The notes below the pieces were generated by a model, which did no database searches, was not told the DNA's origin, and saw nothing but the letters and a program-made list of their open reading frames with translations. Source: Allobosea sp. Leaf344 (GTDB taxonomy: Bacteria; Pseudomonadota; Alphaproteobacteria; Rhizobiales; Beijerinckiaceae). From it: DNA of 36,616 nucleotides. The first letter of the stretch is position 1. Each line of letters begins with the position of its first letter. The DNA lies in NCBI RefSeq assembly GCF_001426225.1, contig NZ_LMRT01000001.1, positions 554,437 to 591,052 on the forward strand. The letters run 5' to 3'. The position numbers were made by a program, and so were the translations under genes. Positions 1-7,844 of the stretch are shown here, piece after piece.

Positions 1-44
1 TTGGGAACCTCGGCTGTTCCTGGTCCCTGATCGGAGTTCCAGCC

Positions 45-2009
45 ATGAATGTAGGCGGCTTTTCCGAGTCGATCTGGCATTTCGCCGGATATCTGCGGCT
101 GATCGAGCCGGCCGCGCGCCCGTCCGATCTATTCGACGGCGATCCCTTGCCGCCTCCCGGCGACGAGATCTATGGCCGGCTGTCGGAGACCCTGCCGCCG
201 GCCCAGTTCGAGGAGACGGCGTCCCAGCGTGTGCTGTTCGTCGAGGCGCCTGCGGCCTCCCCTGCTCTGCCGGGGTTGAAGCTCGCGAGCCCCGACTTCA
301 AGCCGATATCGCTCAATCCCTCGAGCTTCCCGGCGCTGCCGCGGCGGGACGCACCGCTGCAGGAGCCTGACATCGCCCTGGAAGGCGGCATCCAGTTCCG
401 CTTCCTCAGCCAGTCCCGCAGCATTTCCGTCGACTACCAGCCGGGCGGAACCGAGACGCTGCTGCAACTGCGCCAGATCAACACGATGGATGATCGCGAC
501 GTCATCCTGTCGGACGCTTTGCCCGGCGTGCTGCCCCCGGAGATCGAGACGGGCGCCGCCGTGGCCGAGATGCTGCAGCAGGCGCAGGAGGCGACGCCGG
601 ACTCCCTGCCCTTCGAGGCGATCGGCTCGACCCAGGCGCTGATCGCTGCGATCACCGCCCGCGACGCGGCCTGGGCGCAGAGCGGCCAGTCGCCCCATGC
701 CGATCCCGATTACACCCCGCCCTCCGGGCTGATCGTCGACGGCGTCGTCGTCGCCGCCGCGCCCACGGGCCCGACGATCGAGCAGATCGCGCCCTGGCGC
801 GAGGCGGCGAGCGCTCCGACGCAATTCGTCAGCCAGACCGTCTCCGAGGCCGCCTCCACGCTCGGCATCGGCGCCGTGGCCGAGACCGGGCTCAACCAGC
901 AGATCAACCAGGCGGTGATCCTCGACCTGAACGAGGCCGTCGGCTCGATGATCGTCGGTGGCGACGCCTTCTTCAGCCGCGGCATCGTCCAGGTGAACAT
1001 CCTCACCGACAGCGACCATGTCGACATCGCCATCGAGGGCGCGGGAAGCGTCGGCGTGTTCACCACCGACAACCAGCTGCACAACATCGCGGAATTCGTC
1101 ACCCACGACATGACCGCCCGCTACAGCGGCGCCGCCGCCACGCCCTACTGGCATGTCGATACGCTGGCGGGCAATTTCTACGATGTGAAGACGCTGGTGC
1201 AGTTCAACGGCCTCGAAGACGGCGACCGCACCGTGCAGGCCAGCGAAGGCGCGTATTTCGAGGCCAAGACCGGGCTGAACGGCCAGGTCAATTACGCCAT
1301 GGTCACAAGTCTCGACCAATACGACATCATCATCATCGCCGGCGACTACCACCGCGCCGACTGGATCTTCCAGTACAACATCATGCTCGATTCCGACGTG
1401 GCGAAGCTCTACGCCGCCGGCGGAACGGCCGAGGACGACGTCGCCGTCACCACCGGCTTCAACAGCCTGACCAACAGCGCGAGCATCACCACCTATGACA
1501 GCGCCGCCTTCGCCGCGCTGAACGCCGCCCAGCACGACCTGCTCTCGGCTTTGGCCCAGGGCGCGACGGTGCTGACGCCACATGCCGATTGGGGGCTGAA
1601 CGGCAACATCAGCGGCGAACTCAAGATCCTCTACGTCTCGGGCGATTATTACGACGTCAACGTCATCACCCAGATCAACCTGATGGTCGATGCCGACCAG
1701 GCGATCCAGGCGAGTGCGATCGGCGGCGAGCTCGGCGTGGCGGCCGGCGGCAACAGCGCCGCGAACTATGCCGAGATCATCGATCCGGGCACGCTCTCCA
1801 CCTCCCGCTATATCGGCGGCGAAGCCTATGACGACGCCATCCTGGTGCAGACCAATCTGGTGACGGACGACGACACCGTGACGATCCACGACACCACCAC
1901 GCTGGTGCCGGAATTCGTCGCCTTCGCGGAACAGACGGAGATGCCGACCGAAGACGCGCCTCCCCTCTGCAAGCCGATCGAAGCGACGCCGCAGGACATC
2001 CTGATCTAG
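45..2009 (+). CDS. candidate type I secretion substrate with six ~25-residue repeats
   Basis: A 654-aa acidic protein that I cannot place in a named family. It has no Sec or Tat signal. A degenerate unit, roughly [IVL]xGxxYxxxxIxQxNxxxDxD, occurs near residues 134-155 (most diverged), 304-329, 374-398, 431-456, 531-556 and 589-614. Each copy has Q-x-N (Q-I-N, Q-V-N, Q-F-N, Q-Y-N, Q-I-N, Q-T-N) followed by an acidic cluster, mostly D-x-D, which might bind a metal. Classical RTX nonapeptides are absent. The protein ends in D-I-L-I, an Asp followed by hydrophobic residues as in C-terminal signals of PrtD-class substrates. GGAG lies 7 bases before ATG. The exporter ABC gene starts 28 bp downstream and the HlyD-type adaptor follows, so this is inferred to be their cargo. 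An alternative is an accessory or surface-retention factor of the same system. Confidence 0.8.
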   Translation: MNVGGFSESIWHFAGYLRLIEPAARPSDLFDGDPLPPPGDEIYGRLSETLPPAQFEETASQRVLFVEAPAASPALPGLKLASPDFKPISLNPSSFPALPRRDAPLQEPDIALEGGIQFRFLSQSRSISVDYQPGGTETLLQLRQINTMDDRDVILSDALPGVLPPEIETGAAVAEMLQQAQEATPDSLPFEAIGSTQALIAAITARDAAWAQSGQSPHADPDYTPPSGLIVDGVVVAAAPTGPTIEQIAPWREAASAPTQFVSQTVSEAASTLGIGAVAETGLNQQINQAVILDLNEAVGSMIVGGDAFFSRGIVQVNILTDSDHVDIAIEGAGSVGVFTTDNQLHNIAEFVTHDMTARYSGAAATPYWHVDTLAGNFYDVKTLVQFNGLEDGDRTVQASEGAYFEAKTGLNGQVNYAMVTSLDQYDIIIIAGDYHRADWIFQYNIMLDSDVAKLYAAGGTAEDDVAVTTGFNSLTNSASITTYDSAAFAALNAAQHDLLSALAQGATVLTPHADWGLNGNISGELKILYVSGDYYDVNVITQINLMVDADQAIQASAIGGELGVAAGGNSAANYAEIIDPGTLSTSRYIGGEAYDDAILVQTNLVTDDDTVTIHDTTTLVPEFVAFAEQTEMPTEDAPPLCKPIEATPQDILI

Positions 2010-2037
2010 CGGGCGAGCCTGGAGCGAGGGGAAGAGG

Positions 2038-4083
2038 ATGAGCAGCGACAAGGCCATCAAGGCAGCCGCACCGTCGGCCTCGGTCGAGAAGGCGACGGCG
2101 ATGCTTCCGCCCGCCCTGCAGCTCGCCGACCTGCCCGCGCCGGTCAGCGCCAACGCCAATCTCGCGGGCGCTCATCCCGGTGCCGCCCGGGCGGAGGCCA
2201 AGACCGCCCCGGCCGAACAGCATGCGCCCTCCACCGTCCGGCCGAAGCTGCCGGTCGGATCCGGCCAGCCGCCCGCGACCACGCAGAGCGGCCATGGCGG
2301 CGGCGGCGGGGGCGGTGCCGGGGGCGGCGGCGGGGGCGGACCCGGCCGGCGCTCGCCGATCGAGCAGCGGCTCGGCGACCGCGACTTCAAGCAGGTGCTC
2401 GGCAAGGGCCTGGCCGATGCGCGGCATAATCTGCTGATCGTGGCGCTGTTCTCGATCGTCGTGAACACGCTCGTCCTGGCCGTGCCGATCTATCTCTTCC
2501 AGATGTCCGACCGCGTGCTCACCAGCCGCAGCCTCGACACGCTGGTGATGCTGTCGATCATCGTGATGGTGGCGATCCTCGCCCATGTCCTGCTCGACAT
2601 GCTGCGCCGCTTCATCCTGATGCGCGTCGCCGTCGATGTGGAGAGCCGGCTTGGCGCGCCCGTCCTCGCCGCGGCCGCCAAGGCGGCGCAGACCGGCGGC
2701 GGCCGCGAATTCCAGGTGCTGGCCGATCTCCAGCAGATCCGCAGCTTCCTGACCGGGCCGGTGATCCTGACCATGCTCGATGCGCCGACCGCGCCGGTCT
2801 ATCTGCTGGCGGTCTATCTGGTGCATCCGCATCTCGGCTACATCGTCACCGTCGCGGCCATCATCCTGGTGGTGATCGCCTATGCCAACCAGCAGGCGAC
2901 CGCCATTCCCTTCGCCCGGGCCAGCGCCTTCTCGACCCGCGCGAACATGCAGGCGGAGGCGATGTCGCGGAACGCGCAGGTCATCAACGCCATGGGCATG
3001 ATCCCGGAGGGCGTGCTGATCTGGGGGCGCGAGACCGCGGAATCGCTGAAGGCCCAGGTGATGGCCCAGGACCGCAACACCATCATGACGGCGCTGTCCA
3101 AATTCTTCCGGCTGGGCACGCAGATCGCCATGCTGGGATGGGGCGCCTGGCTGTCGCTGGAGGGGTCGCTGACCGGCGGCATGGTGATCGCCTCCTCGGT
3201 CATCGCAGGCCGCGCGCTCGCGCCGCTGGAGGGCACGATCGAGGGCTGGCGCAGCTTCATCCACGCCAAGGCCGCCTTCTCCCGGGTCCAGGCGCTGCTG
3301 CAGAGCTCGCCGCTCAATCTGGACCGGCTGAAACTGCCGAACCCGCAGGGGCGGCTCGACGTCGAGCGCATCCTCTATGTGCCGCCGCCCAACAAGAAGG
3401 TCATCCTCAACGGCATCTCCTTCAGCCTGACGCCGGGGGAATCGCTCGCTATCGTCGGGGCCTCCGGCTCCGGCAAATCCACCATCGCCAAGATGCTGGT
3501 CGGCTCGATCTCGCCGACCGCCGGCAATGTCCGGCTCGACATGATGGATCTGCGCAACTGGGATCCGCGGCAATTCGGCGAAAGCGTCGGCTACCTCCCG
3601 CAGGACGTCCAGCTCTTCCCGGCCTCGATCAAGGCCAATATCGCCCGCATGCGCGACGATGGCGACGATGCCGCGGTGTTCGAAGCCTCCGCCATCGCCG
3701 ACATCCACGAGATGGTGTCGCAATTCGCCCAGGGCTACGAGACCCAGATCGGCATGGATGGCAGCCCGCTCTCGGGCGGGCAGAAACAGCGCATCGGCCT
3801 CGCCCGCGCCTTCTACGGCAGCCCCAAGCTCGTGGTGCTGGACGAGCCCAATTCCAATCTCGACGTGCTCGGCGAGCGGGCGCTCGCGAAATCGCTGGAG
3901 CGGGCGAAGCAGCGCGGCATGACCGTGGTGGCGGTGACGCAACGGCCATCGCTTTTGCGCAGCGTCGACAAGATCATGATGATCCGCGACGGCGCCGTCC
4001 TCGCCTTCGGCACGCGCGACGAGATCCTGCCCCTGATCAGCGGCCAGACCAGCATCGAAGGCAATCCGGCGCCGCCGGTTTGA
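2038..4083 (+). CDS. type I secretion ABC permease/ATPase (PrtD family)
   Basis: A 681-aa inner-membrane exporter that would drive ATP-powered secretion of a substrate through an HlyD/TolC channel. Transmembrane helices start near residue 135 and run to about 400. The nucleotide-binding domain has Walker A GASGSGKST (474-482), signature LSGGQ (578-582) and Walker B LVVLDEP (598-604), with the organisation of the PrtD/AprD family. Unusually, about 100 residues precede the first transmembrane helix. This leader is Ala/Pro-rich and ends in a Gly tract (about 85-102), and it has no C39 peptidase motif. The start ATG follows GAGGGGAAGAGG. The gene lies 28 bp after the repeat protein and 31 bp before the adaptor, so the three form an operon. 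The substrate assignment is inferred from context. Confidence 0.93.
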   Translation: MSSDKAIKAAAPSASVEKATAMLPPALQLADLPAPVSANANLAGAHPGAARAEAKTAPAEQHAPSTVRPKLPVGSGQPPATTQSGHGGGGGGGAGGGGGGGPGRRSPIEQRLGDRDFKQVLGKGLADARHNLLIVALFSIVVNTLVLAVPIYLFQMSDRVLTSRSLDTLVMLSIIVMVAILAHVLLDMLRRFILMRVAVDVESRLGAPVLAAAAKAAQTGGGREFQVLADLQQIRSFLTGPVILTMLDAPTAPVYLLAVYLVHPHLGYIVTVAAIILVVIAYANQQATAIPFARASAFSTRANMQAEAMSRNAQVINAMGMIPEGVLIWGRETAESLKAQVMAQDRNTIMTALSKFFRLGTQIAMLGWGAWLSLEGSLTGGMVIASSVIAGRALAPLEGTIEGWRSFIHAKAAFSRVQALLQSSPLNLDRLKLPNPQGRLDVERILYVPPPNKKVILNGISFSLTPGESLAIVGASGSGKSTIAKMLVGSISPTAGNVRLDMMDLRNWDPRQFGESVGYLPQDVQLFPASIKANIARMRDDGDDAAVFEASAIADIHEMVSQFAQGYETQIGMDGSPLSGGQKQRIGLARAFYGSPKLVVLDEPNSNLDVLGERALAKSLERAKQRGMTVVAVTQRPSLLRSVDKIMMIRDGAVLAFGTRDEILPLISGQTSIEGNPAPPV

Positions 4084-4114
4084 GCCGCAAAGACCTCGCC
4101 GGGGACGAAACACC

Positions 4115-5455
4115 ATGACACCGCAACTGATCATCCAGCCCTGGTATGCCGACGTGCCGCGCAATTCGCGGCTGGCGAAGGTGGCCGGCACGGCCATCAT
4201 GCTGAGCACGATCATGGGCTTCGGCGTCTGGGGCAATACCGCGCCGATCGCCGGCGCCGTGATCGCGACCGGGATCTTCGTCACCACCGGCCAGAACAAG
4301 ACGATCCAGCATCTCGAGGGCGGGGTGATCCGCGAGATCGCGGTGCGCGAAGGCGATATCGTCGAACCCGGCCAGCTGCTCATCCAGCTCGACGACGTCT
4401 CCCCCCGCGCCGAATTGCGCCGCCTGGCGCTGCGGCGCCTGCGGGCGGAGGCGATCGAGTCACGGCTGACCGCGGAGGCGCAGGGCCAGCCGCGCTGGAT
4501 CGTGCCGCCGATCCTCGCCAGCCAGACCACGGATCGCGACGCCCAGACGCTGATTCACGCGCAGCTCGCCGCCTTCGAGGCGCGGGCGCGCAACATGGCG
4601 AGCGACATCGCCGGCCGGCAGAAGGCCATCGACGCGCTCAACGAACGGATCAACGGCAGCACCCGCCAGCGCGCCGCGGTGCAGCGCCAGGCGCAGCTGA
4701 TCGAGGAGGAGCTGGCGGGCAAGGCGAAGCTGCTCGAGCGCGGCTATATCCGCAAGCCCGAGATCCTGGCCCTGCAGCGCCAGGCGGCCAATCTGGAGGG
4801 CGAAATCGGGCGCATCACCGGCGATATCGGCGATGCCAAGGAACGCATCTCGCGCGAGGTCGAGCTGATCGACGGCGTGCGCAAACAGGCGATCAAGGTC
4901 GCGTCCGACCAGCTGCAGGAAATCACCGCCGAGCTGAACGACGTGCGGGAGCGGATGCGCGCCGCGCTCGGCGTGCTGGAACGGACGCGGATCGTCGCCC
5001 CGGTTCGGGGCACGGTGGTGAAGCTGCGCTACCACACCTCCGGCGGCGTCATCGAAGCCGGCAAGAGCATCATGGAGATCGTCTCGCTGCAGGATGAGGT
5101 GATCATCGAGGCGCGGGTGAGGCCGCAGGACATCGACAAGATCAAGCACAGCCAGCAGGCGGTGGTCCGGCTGACCGCGCTGAACCAGCGCACCACGCCG
5201 ATGGTCCATGGCCGCGTGATCTACATCTCCGCCGATGCGCTGCCCGACGAAAAGCAGCGCGGCCTGCCCAATGCCTCGGATCTCTATGTGGTGCGCGTCA
5301 ACCTGGACAAAGCCAGCGTCGCGAAGGTCGAAAATTTCGAGCCGACGCCCGGAATGCCCGCGGAGCTCTACATCCAGACCACGGAGCGGACCTTCTTCCA
5401 GTACCTGATGCAGCCCATCAAGGACAGCATGTCCCGAGCCTTCCGCGAATCCTGA
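4115..5455 (+). CDS. type I secretion membrane-fusion adaptor (HlyD family)
   Basis: A 446-aa periplasmic adaptor that would link the ABC exporter to an outer-membrane TolC-type channel. One N-terminal transmembrane segment lies at about residues 22-42. A lipoyl half-motif follows (about 60-92, with HLEGGVIREI and VREGDIVEPGQ), then a long Gln/Arg/Glu-rich coiled coil (about 95-290), the second lipoyl half (VAPVRGTVVKL) and a beta-barrel domain. Its length suits the family. It is the third gene of the secretion operon. No outer-membrane component is present in the window, so the channel is probably encoded elsewhere or upstream. Confidence 0.93.
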   Translation: MTPQLIIQPWYADVPRNSRLAKVAGTAIMLSTIMGFGVWGNTAPIAGAVIATGIFVTTGQNKTIQHLEGGVIREIAVREGDIVEPGQLLIQLDDVSPRAELRRLALRRLRAEAIESRLTAEAQGQPRWIVPPILASQTTDRDAQTLIHAQLAAFEARARNMASDIAGRQKAIDALNERINGSTRQRAAVQRQAQLIEEELAGKAKLLERGYIRKPEILALQRQAANLEGEIGRITGDIGDAKERISREVELIDGVRKQAIKVASDQLQEITAELNDVRERMRAALGVLERTRIVAPVRGTVVKLRYHTSGGVIEAGKSIMEIVSLQDEVIIEARVRPQDIDKIKHSQQAVVRLTALNQRTTPMVHGRVIYISADALPDEKQRGLPNASDLYVVRVNLDKASVAKVENFEPTPGMPAELYIQTTERTFFQYLMQPIKDSMSRAFRES

Positions 5456-5504
5456 GCCGGCGCGGCGCCGGCTCCGGAGATCGCTCCGGCGATCCGGCGC
5501 CGGC
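5456..5504 (+). terminator. GC-rich hairpin cluster after the secretion operon
   Basis: A 17-base palindrome, GCCGGCGCGGCGCCGGC (5456-5472), directly abuts the adaptor stop codon. A second perfect hairpin CCGGAG-ATCG-CTCCGG follows at 5474-5489, and a third GC-rich palindrome CCGGCGCCGG (5494-5503) comes next. There is no T tract, so this may be a Rho-assisted end or an mRNA-stabilising structure rather than a classical intrinsic terminator. The segment up to 5616 is otherwise GC-rich non-coding sequence in which GCCGGCTCGCTCC appears twice. Confidence 0.5.
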
Positions 5505-5616
5505 TCGCTCCACGGGCCGGCCGGAGATGCGGACGATCATGCAGGAGGGGCCGGCTCGCTCCGGCCGGACGATAGCGGGCAGCGATGGTGTCAGGACTGC
5601 CGGCGGTGCGGGGAGT

Positions 5617-6339
5617 TCAGGCCGGGAGCTGCGCGCCGAGACGCGACAGGCCGTCGGGCGGCACATGGCCCGCCATGGCGCCCGCACCGAAATCCAGCTC
5701 GAGCTGGAGGGTATCGTCCTCGCCGAGCCCGACATCCGCCAGAGCCGGCGGCGCCGCGGCGACCTCCTGCGGCGGGCTGCTCAGCGCCTTCAGCAGCAGC
5801 AGAAACGCCGCGTCGGGCTGCGCCTGCCGCCATTCCGCCAGGGCGTCCATGAACCGCTCGAAGCGGCGCTCGCAGGCCCAACCCGGCTGCGCCCGTTGCG
5901 GCGGATCCTGCCAGGGGGCGGGCTGGGCCCAAGCCGCGATCTCGCGCGGTCCCGGCGGGCTCGCGGCGAGCTGCTGCGCCAGCCAGGGCATCATGTCCCG
6001 GGCGCGCTGCTTCAATTGGCAGGCGGTGCGCAGCGACACGCCAAGCACCTTGGCAAGCGCCGTGGCGCTGAATTCGGCGCGGCTCGCGGCCAGCAGATAG
6101 ACAGCCTGCAGCGACACGTGCAGCGGCAGATGGCTGGCGTGGAAGCCCGTGCGCGAGCGCAGCGAGAAGATCCTGCGGCAATCATAGCATTTCCAGGTGC
6201 CGGGGCCCGTCGACCCACCCAGCCGCCGGACCCGGTCGCGCGCGCCGCAATGCGGGCAGACGGGACCGTCGGGCCAGGCGACCCGCTCCATCAGCCCATA
6301 GGCCGCGGAATCATGACGCAGACACTGAAGCAATGCCAT
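5617..6339 (-). CDS. IS1595-type transposase-like zinc-ribbon protein without DDE domain
   Basis: A 240-aa protein. A zinc ribbon C28-x2-C31 ... C51-x2-C54 is followed by RSRTGFHASHLPLH, a helical stretch (VYLLAASRAEFSATALAKVLG) and VSLRTACQLKQRAR. This matches, in order, the N-terminal zinc ribbon and helix-turn-helix of IS1595-family transposases (CPHCG ... FS.R.GT ... LGVS..TA...). The family's catalytic part, beginning with a V-E-V-D-E motif, is missing. Instead there are about 115 Pro/Ala/Gln-rich residues and an acidic tail (LGEDDTLQLELDFG). The frame is intact and no terminal inverted repeats are obvious, which suggests a domesticated DNA-binding protein rather than a fresh fragment. 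ATG 6339 is chosen because GGGGGGTGGGG precedes it; a TTG five codons upstream is the alternative. Confidence 0.8.
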   Translation of the reverse strand: MALLQCLRHDSAAYGLMERVAWPDGPVCPHCGARDRVRRLGGSTGPGTWKCYDCRRIFSLRSRTGFHASHLPLHVSLQAVYLLAASRAEFSATALAKVLGVSLRTACQLKQRARDMMPWLAQQLAASPPGPREIAAWAQPAPWQDPPQRAQPGWACERRFERFMDALAEWRQAQPDAAFLLLLKALSSPPQEVAAAPPALADVGLGEDDTLQLELDFGAGAMAGHVPPDGLSRLGAQLPA

Positions 6340-6396
6340 CCCCACCCCCCGCAACGCAACCTGAAGGTTCGGCTTATTGAACGCAGCGTAGTCAGA

Positions 6397-6458
6397 TCTG
6401 TCGATGACAGAAACGATAATGATCTCATCGCGCCACAGCCGTCATTGACCGCAGTCAA
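6397..6458. promoter_or_regulatory. two dyads in the AT-richer leader of the zinc-ribbon gene
   Basis: Between the zinc-ribbon gene and the LacI-type gene lies an unusually AT-rich stretch (about 6370-6475). It holds two perfect short dyads: TCTGTC-GAT-GACAGA (6397-6411) and TTGAC-CGCA-GTCAA (6445-6458). On the minus strand the second provides a TTGACT hexamer that could serve as a -35 element, but I see no convincing -10 at 17 bp. These are candidate operators; no regulator is assigned. Confidence 0.35.
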
Positions 6459-6528
6459 CTTTTTATTTCGCAATGGGATGGAACCGGCTTCTTCGCGATT
6501 TCTTCGGGGCGCGATCGGCCCGGGAGGG

Positions 6529-7569
6529 TCAGGCCGGTTCGCTTATGGCGCAGGGTGCGGCTGTCGAGCCGCGCACCAGCAGGCTCGGCTGCAGCGTCAC
6601 CCGGCACGGATTCGCGCCCTTCCAATCCGGGCTCGCCTTGCGGAACAGGAAATCGGTGGAGGTCACCGCCAATTCGCGGATCGGCAGGGCGATGGTGGTC
6701 AGCCCTTCCCCGCACCAGCGCAGAGTTGGGCTGTCGCTGAAGCCGACGAAGGACATGGCGGACGGGATCGCCACATTCGCGGCGCGGGCGCAATCATAGG
6801 CACCGATGCTCATCCTCGCCCCCGCGGTGATCACGGCGGTCGGCCGCTCCGGCTCGGCCAGGATCTCCTGCATGGCGGCATAGCCGAATTCGCTGTCGCA
6901 GCTTCCGGCTTTGACCAGGCGTTCGTCGACGGCGAGGCCGGCCTCCCGCAGCGTGGCCCGGAAGCCCTCGAGCCGGTCGCGCCCCGTCGAGATGGCGATC
7001 GTCGAGCCGATATAGGCGATGCGCCGATGCCCGAGCTCGATGAGATGGCGCGCCGCGAGGCGCATCGCCTGCGCATCCTCGATGCCGAACCAGTCCGACT
7101 CCACCCGGTCGCAATTGCGCACGAACTGGACATGCGGCGTCGTCCGCATCAGCCGCAGGGTCTCCTGCGCCGGGGTCACGCTGGGGATGATGATGAAGCC
7201 GAGCGCGCGGGCCGAGCGCAGATTGCGCAGATGCTCCAGCTCCAGCACGGGATCGTCATCGGTCACGGCGAGGACGAGCTGGTGGCCGCGCTCCTGGCAG
7301 CAATCGGCGATCGCCTTGGCGGCGGTGGAATAGAAGTCGTTGCGGATATCCGGCACGATCAGCCCGACGATGGAGCTCGTGCCGCTGCGCATGGCGCGGG
7401 CCGCGAGATCGACGACATAGCCCAGCCTCTCCGCCGCCGCGGCGACGCGCAGGCGGGTCTCGCGGCTGATCCGCGGGGAATCCGCCAGGGACCGGGCCAC
7501 CGTCGAGACAGAGAGATCGAGCTCGGCGGCGATGTCCTTCATGGTGGGTGGACGCTTCATTATCGACAC
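6529..7569 (-). CDS. LacI-family transcriptional regulator
   Basis: A 346-aa repressor-type protein. The N-terminal helix-turn-helix (about residues 9-32, MKDIAAELDLSVSTVARSL) is followed by a hinge (AARAMRSG) and a periplasmic-binding-like sensor domain beginning SSIVGLIVPD, the usual LacI/GalR plan and length. It is transcribed away from the TRAP/dehydrogenase operon, so it most likely controls that operon and itself in response to a sugar or sugar-acid ligand. The start is taken as GTG 7569 because GGAAGG lies 5 bases before it. The in-frame ATG at 7560 is 14 bases from that ribosome site and so less likely. The ligand is unknown. Confidence 0.93.
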   Translation of the reverse strand: MSIMKRPPTMKDIAAELDLSVSTVARSLADSPRISRETRLRVAAAAERLGYVVDLAARAMRSGTSSIVGLIVPDIRNDFYSTAAKAIADCCQERGHQLVLAVTDDDPVLELEHLRNLRSARALGFIIIPSVTPAQETLRLMRTTPHVQFVRNCDRVESDWFGIEDAQAMRLAARHLIELGHRRIAYIGSTIAISTGRDRLEGFRATLREAGLAVDERLVKAGSCDSEFGYAAMQEILAEPERPTAVITAGARMSIGAYDCARAANVAIPSAMSFVGFSDSPTLRWCGEGLTTIALPIRELAVTSTDFLFRKASPDWKGANPCRVTLQPSLLVRGSTAAPCAISEPA

Positions 7570-7588
7570 ATAGACCTTCCGGAGATCA

Positions 7589-7606
7589 TGCGCAATCGGT
7601 TGCGCA
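7589..7606. promoter_or_regulatory. LacI-type operator, site 1
   Basis: TGCGCAATCGGTTGCGCA has two perfect 7-base arms (TGCGCAA/TTGCGCA) around a CG-centred spacer, the classic form of a LacI/GalR-family operator. It lies 19 bases before the regulator's start codon, which suggests autorepression. The assignment to the adjacent regulator is inference. Confidence 0.7.
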
Positions 7607-7651
7607 CAGAGGCGACCCGACTGCCACCAAACACCCTACGCCTGGGGCCTG

Positions 7652-7680
7652 TTTACAGTGACAACGATTGCGCATAGCGT
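7652..7680 (+). promoter_or_regulatory. possible promoter of the TRAP operon
   Basis: TTTACA (7652-7657), a 17-base spacer and TAGCGT (7675-7680) resemble a sigma-70-type promoter. The -10 is weak. Operator site 2 occupies the spacer, which supports regulated use. The leader to the dctP-like ATG is about 160 bases and holds no other clear signal. Confidence 0.35.
7659..7674. promoter_or_regulatory. LacI-type operator, site 2 (imperfect)
   Basis: Read on the minus strand this is TGCGCAATCGTTGTCA. One arm is identical to site 1; the other arm is degraded and the spacer is one base shorter. It falls between the putative -35 and -10 of the rightward promoter, where a bound repressor would block transcription of the TRAP operon. 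Its centre is about 69 bp from that of site 1. Confidence 0.5.
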
Positions 7681-7844
7681 GACCTCCGGAGCGGTTCGCG
7701 GGTAGCGGCCCGGGTGAAGCGAGCGGGCATTCTTCGCGAGCCTCGCTCGCCTTGCAAGCGCGCGCGGCTCGCGACGCAGGATCGACCGCCAAGGCCGGAG
7801 CATACCGGCCGCCGCAGAAGAGCGACATCAGGAGAGGGAACAAC

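Noticed and set aside
1777..4530. Long minus-strand open frame opposite the exporter and adaptor genes
   Set aside because: Same antisense artefact; the plus strand has Walker A, signature and Walker B motifs with good ribosome sites.
6481..6540. 8-base inverted repeat GAACCGGC/GCCGGTTC at the end of the LacI-type gene
   Set aside because: The arms are 44 bases apart and one lies within the last codons of the gene; chance pairing in GC-rich DNA is likely.
5527..7677. Plus-strand open frame across the zinc-ribbon and LacI-type genes
   Set aside because: Arg/Gly-rich product without domains, crossing two well-supported minus-strand genes and their intergenic region.
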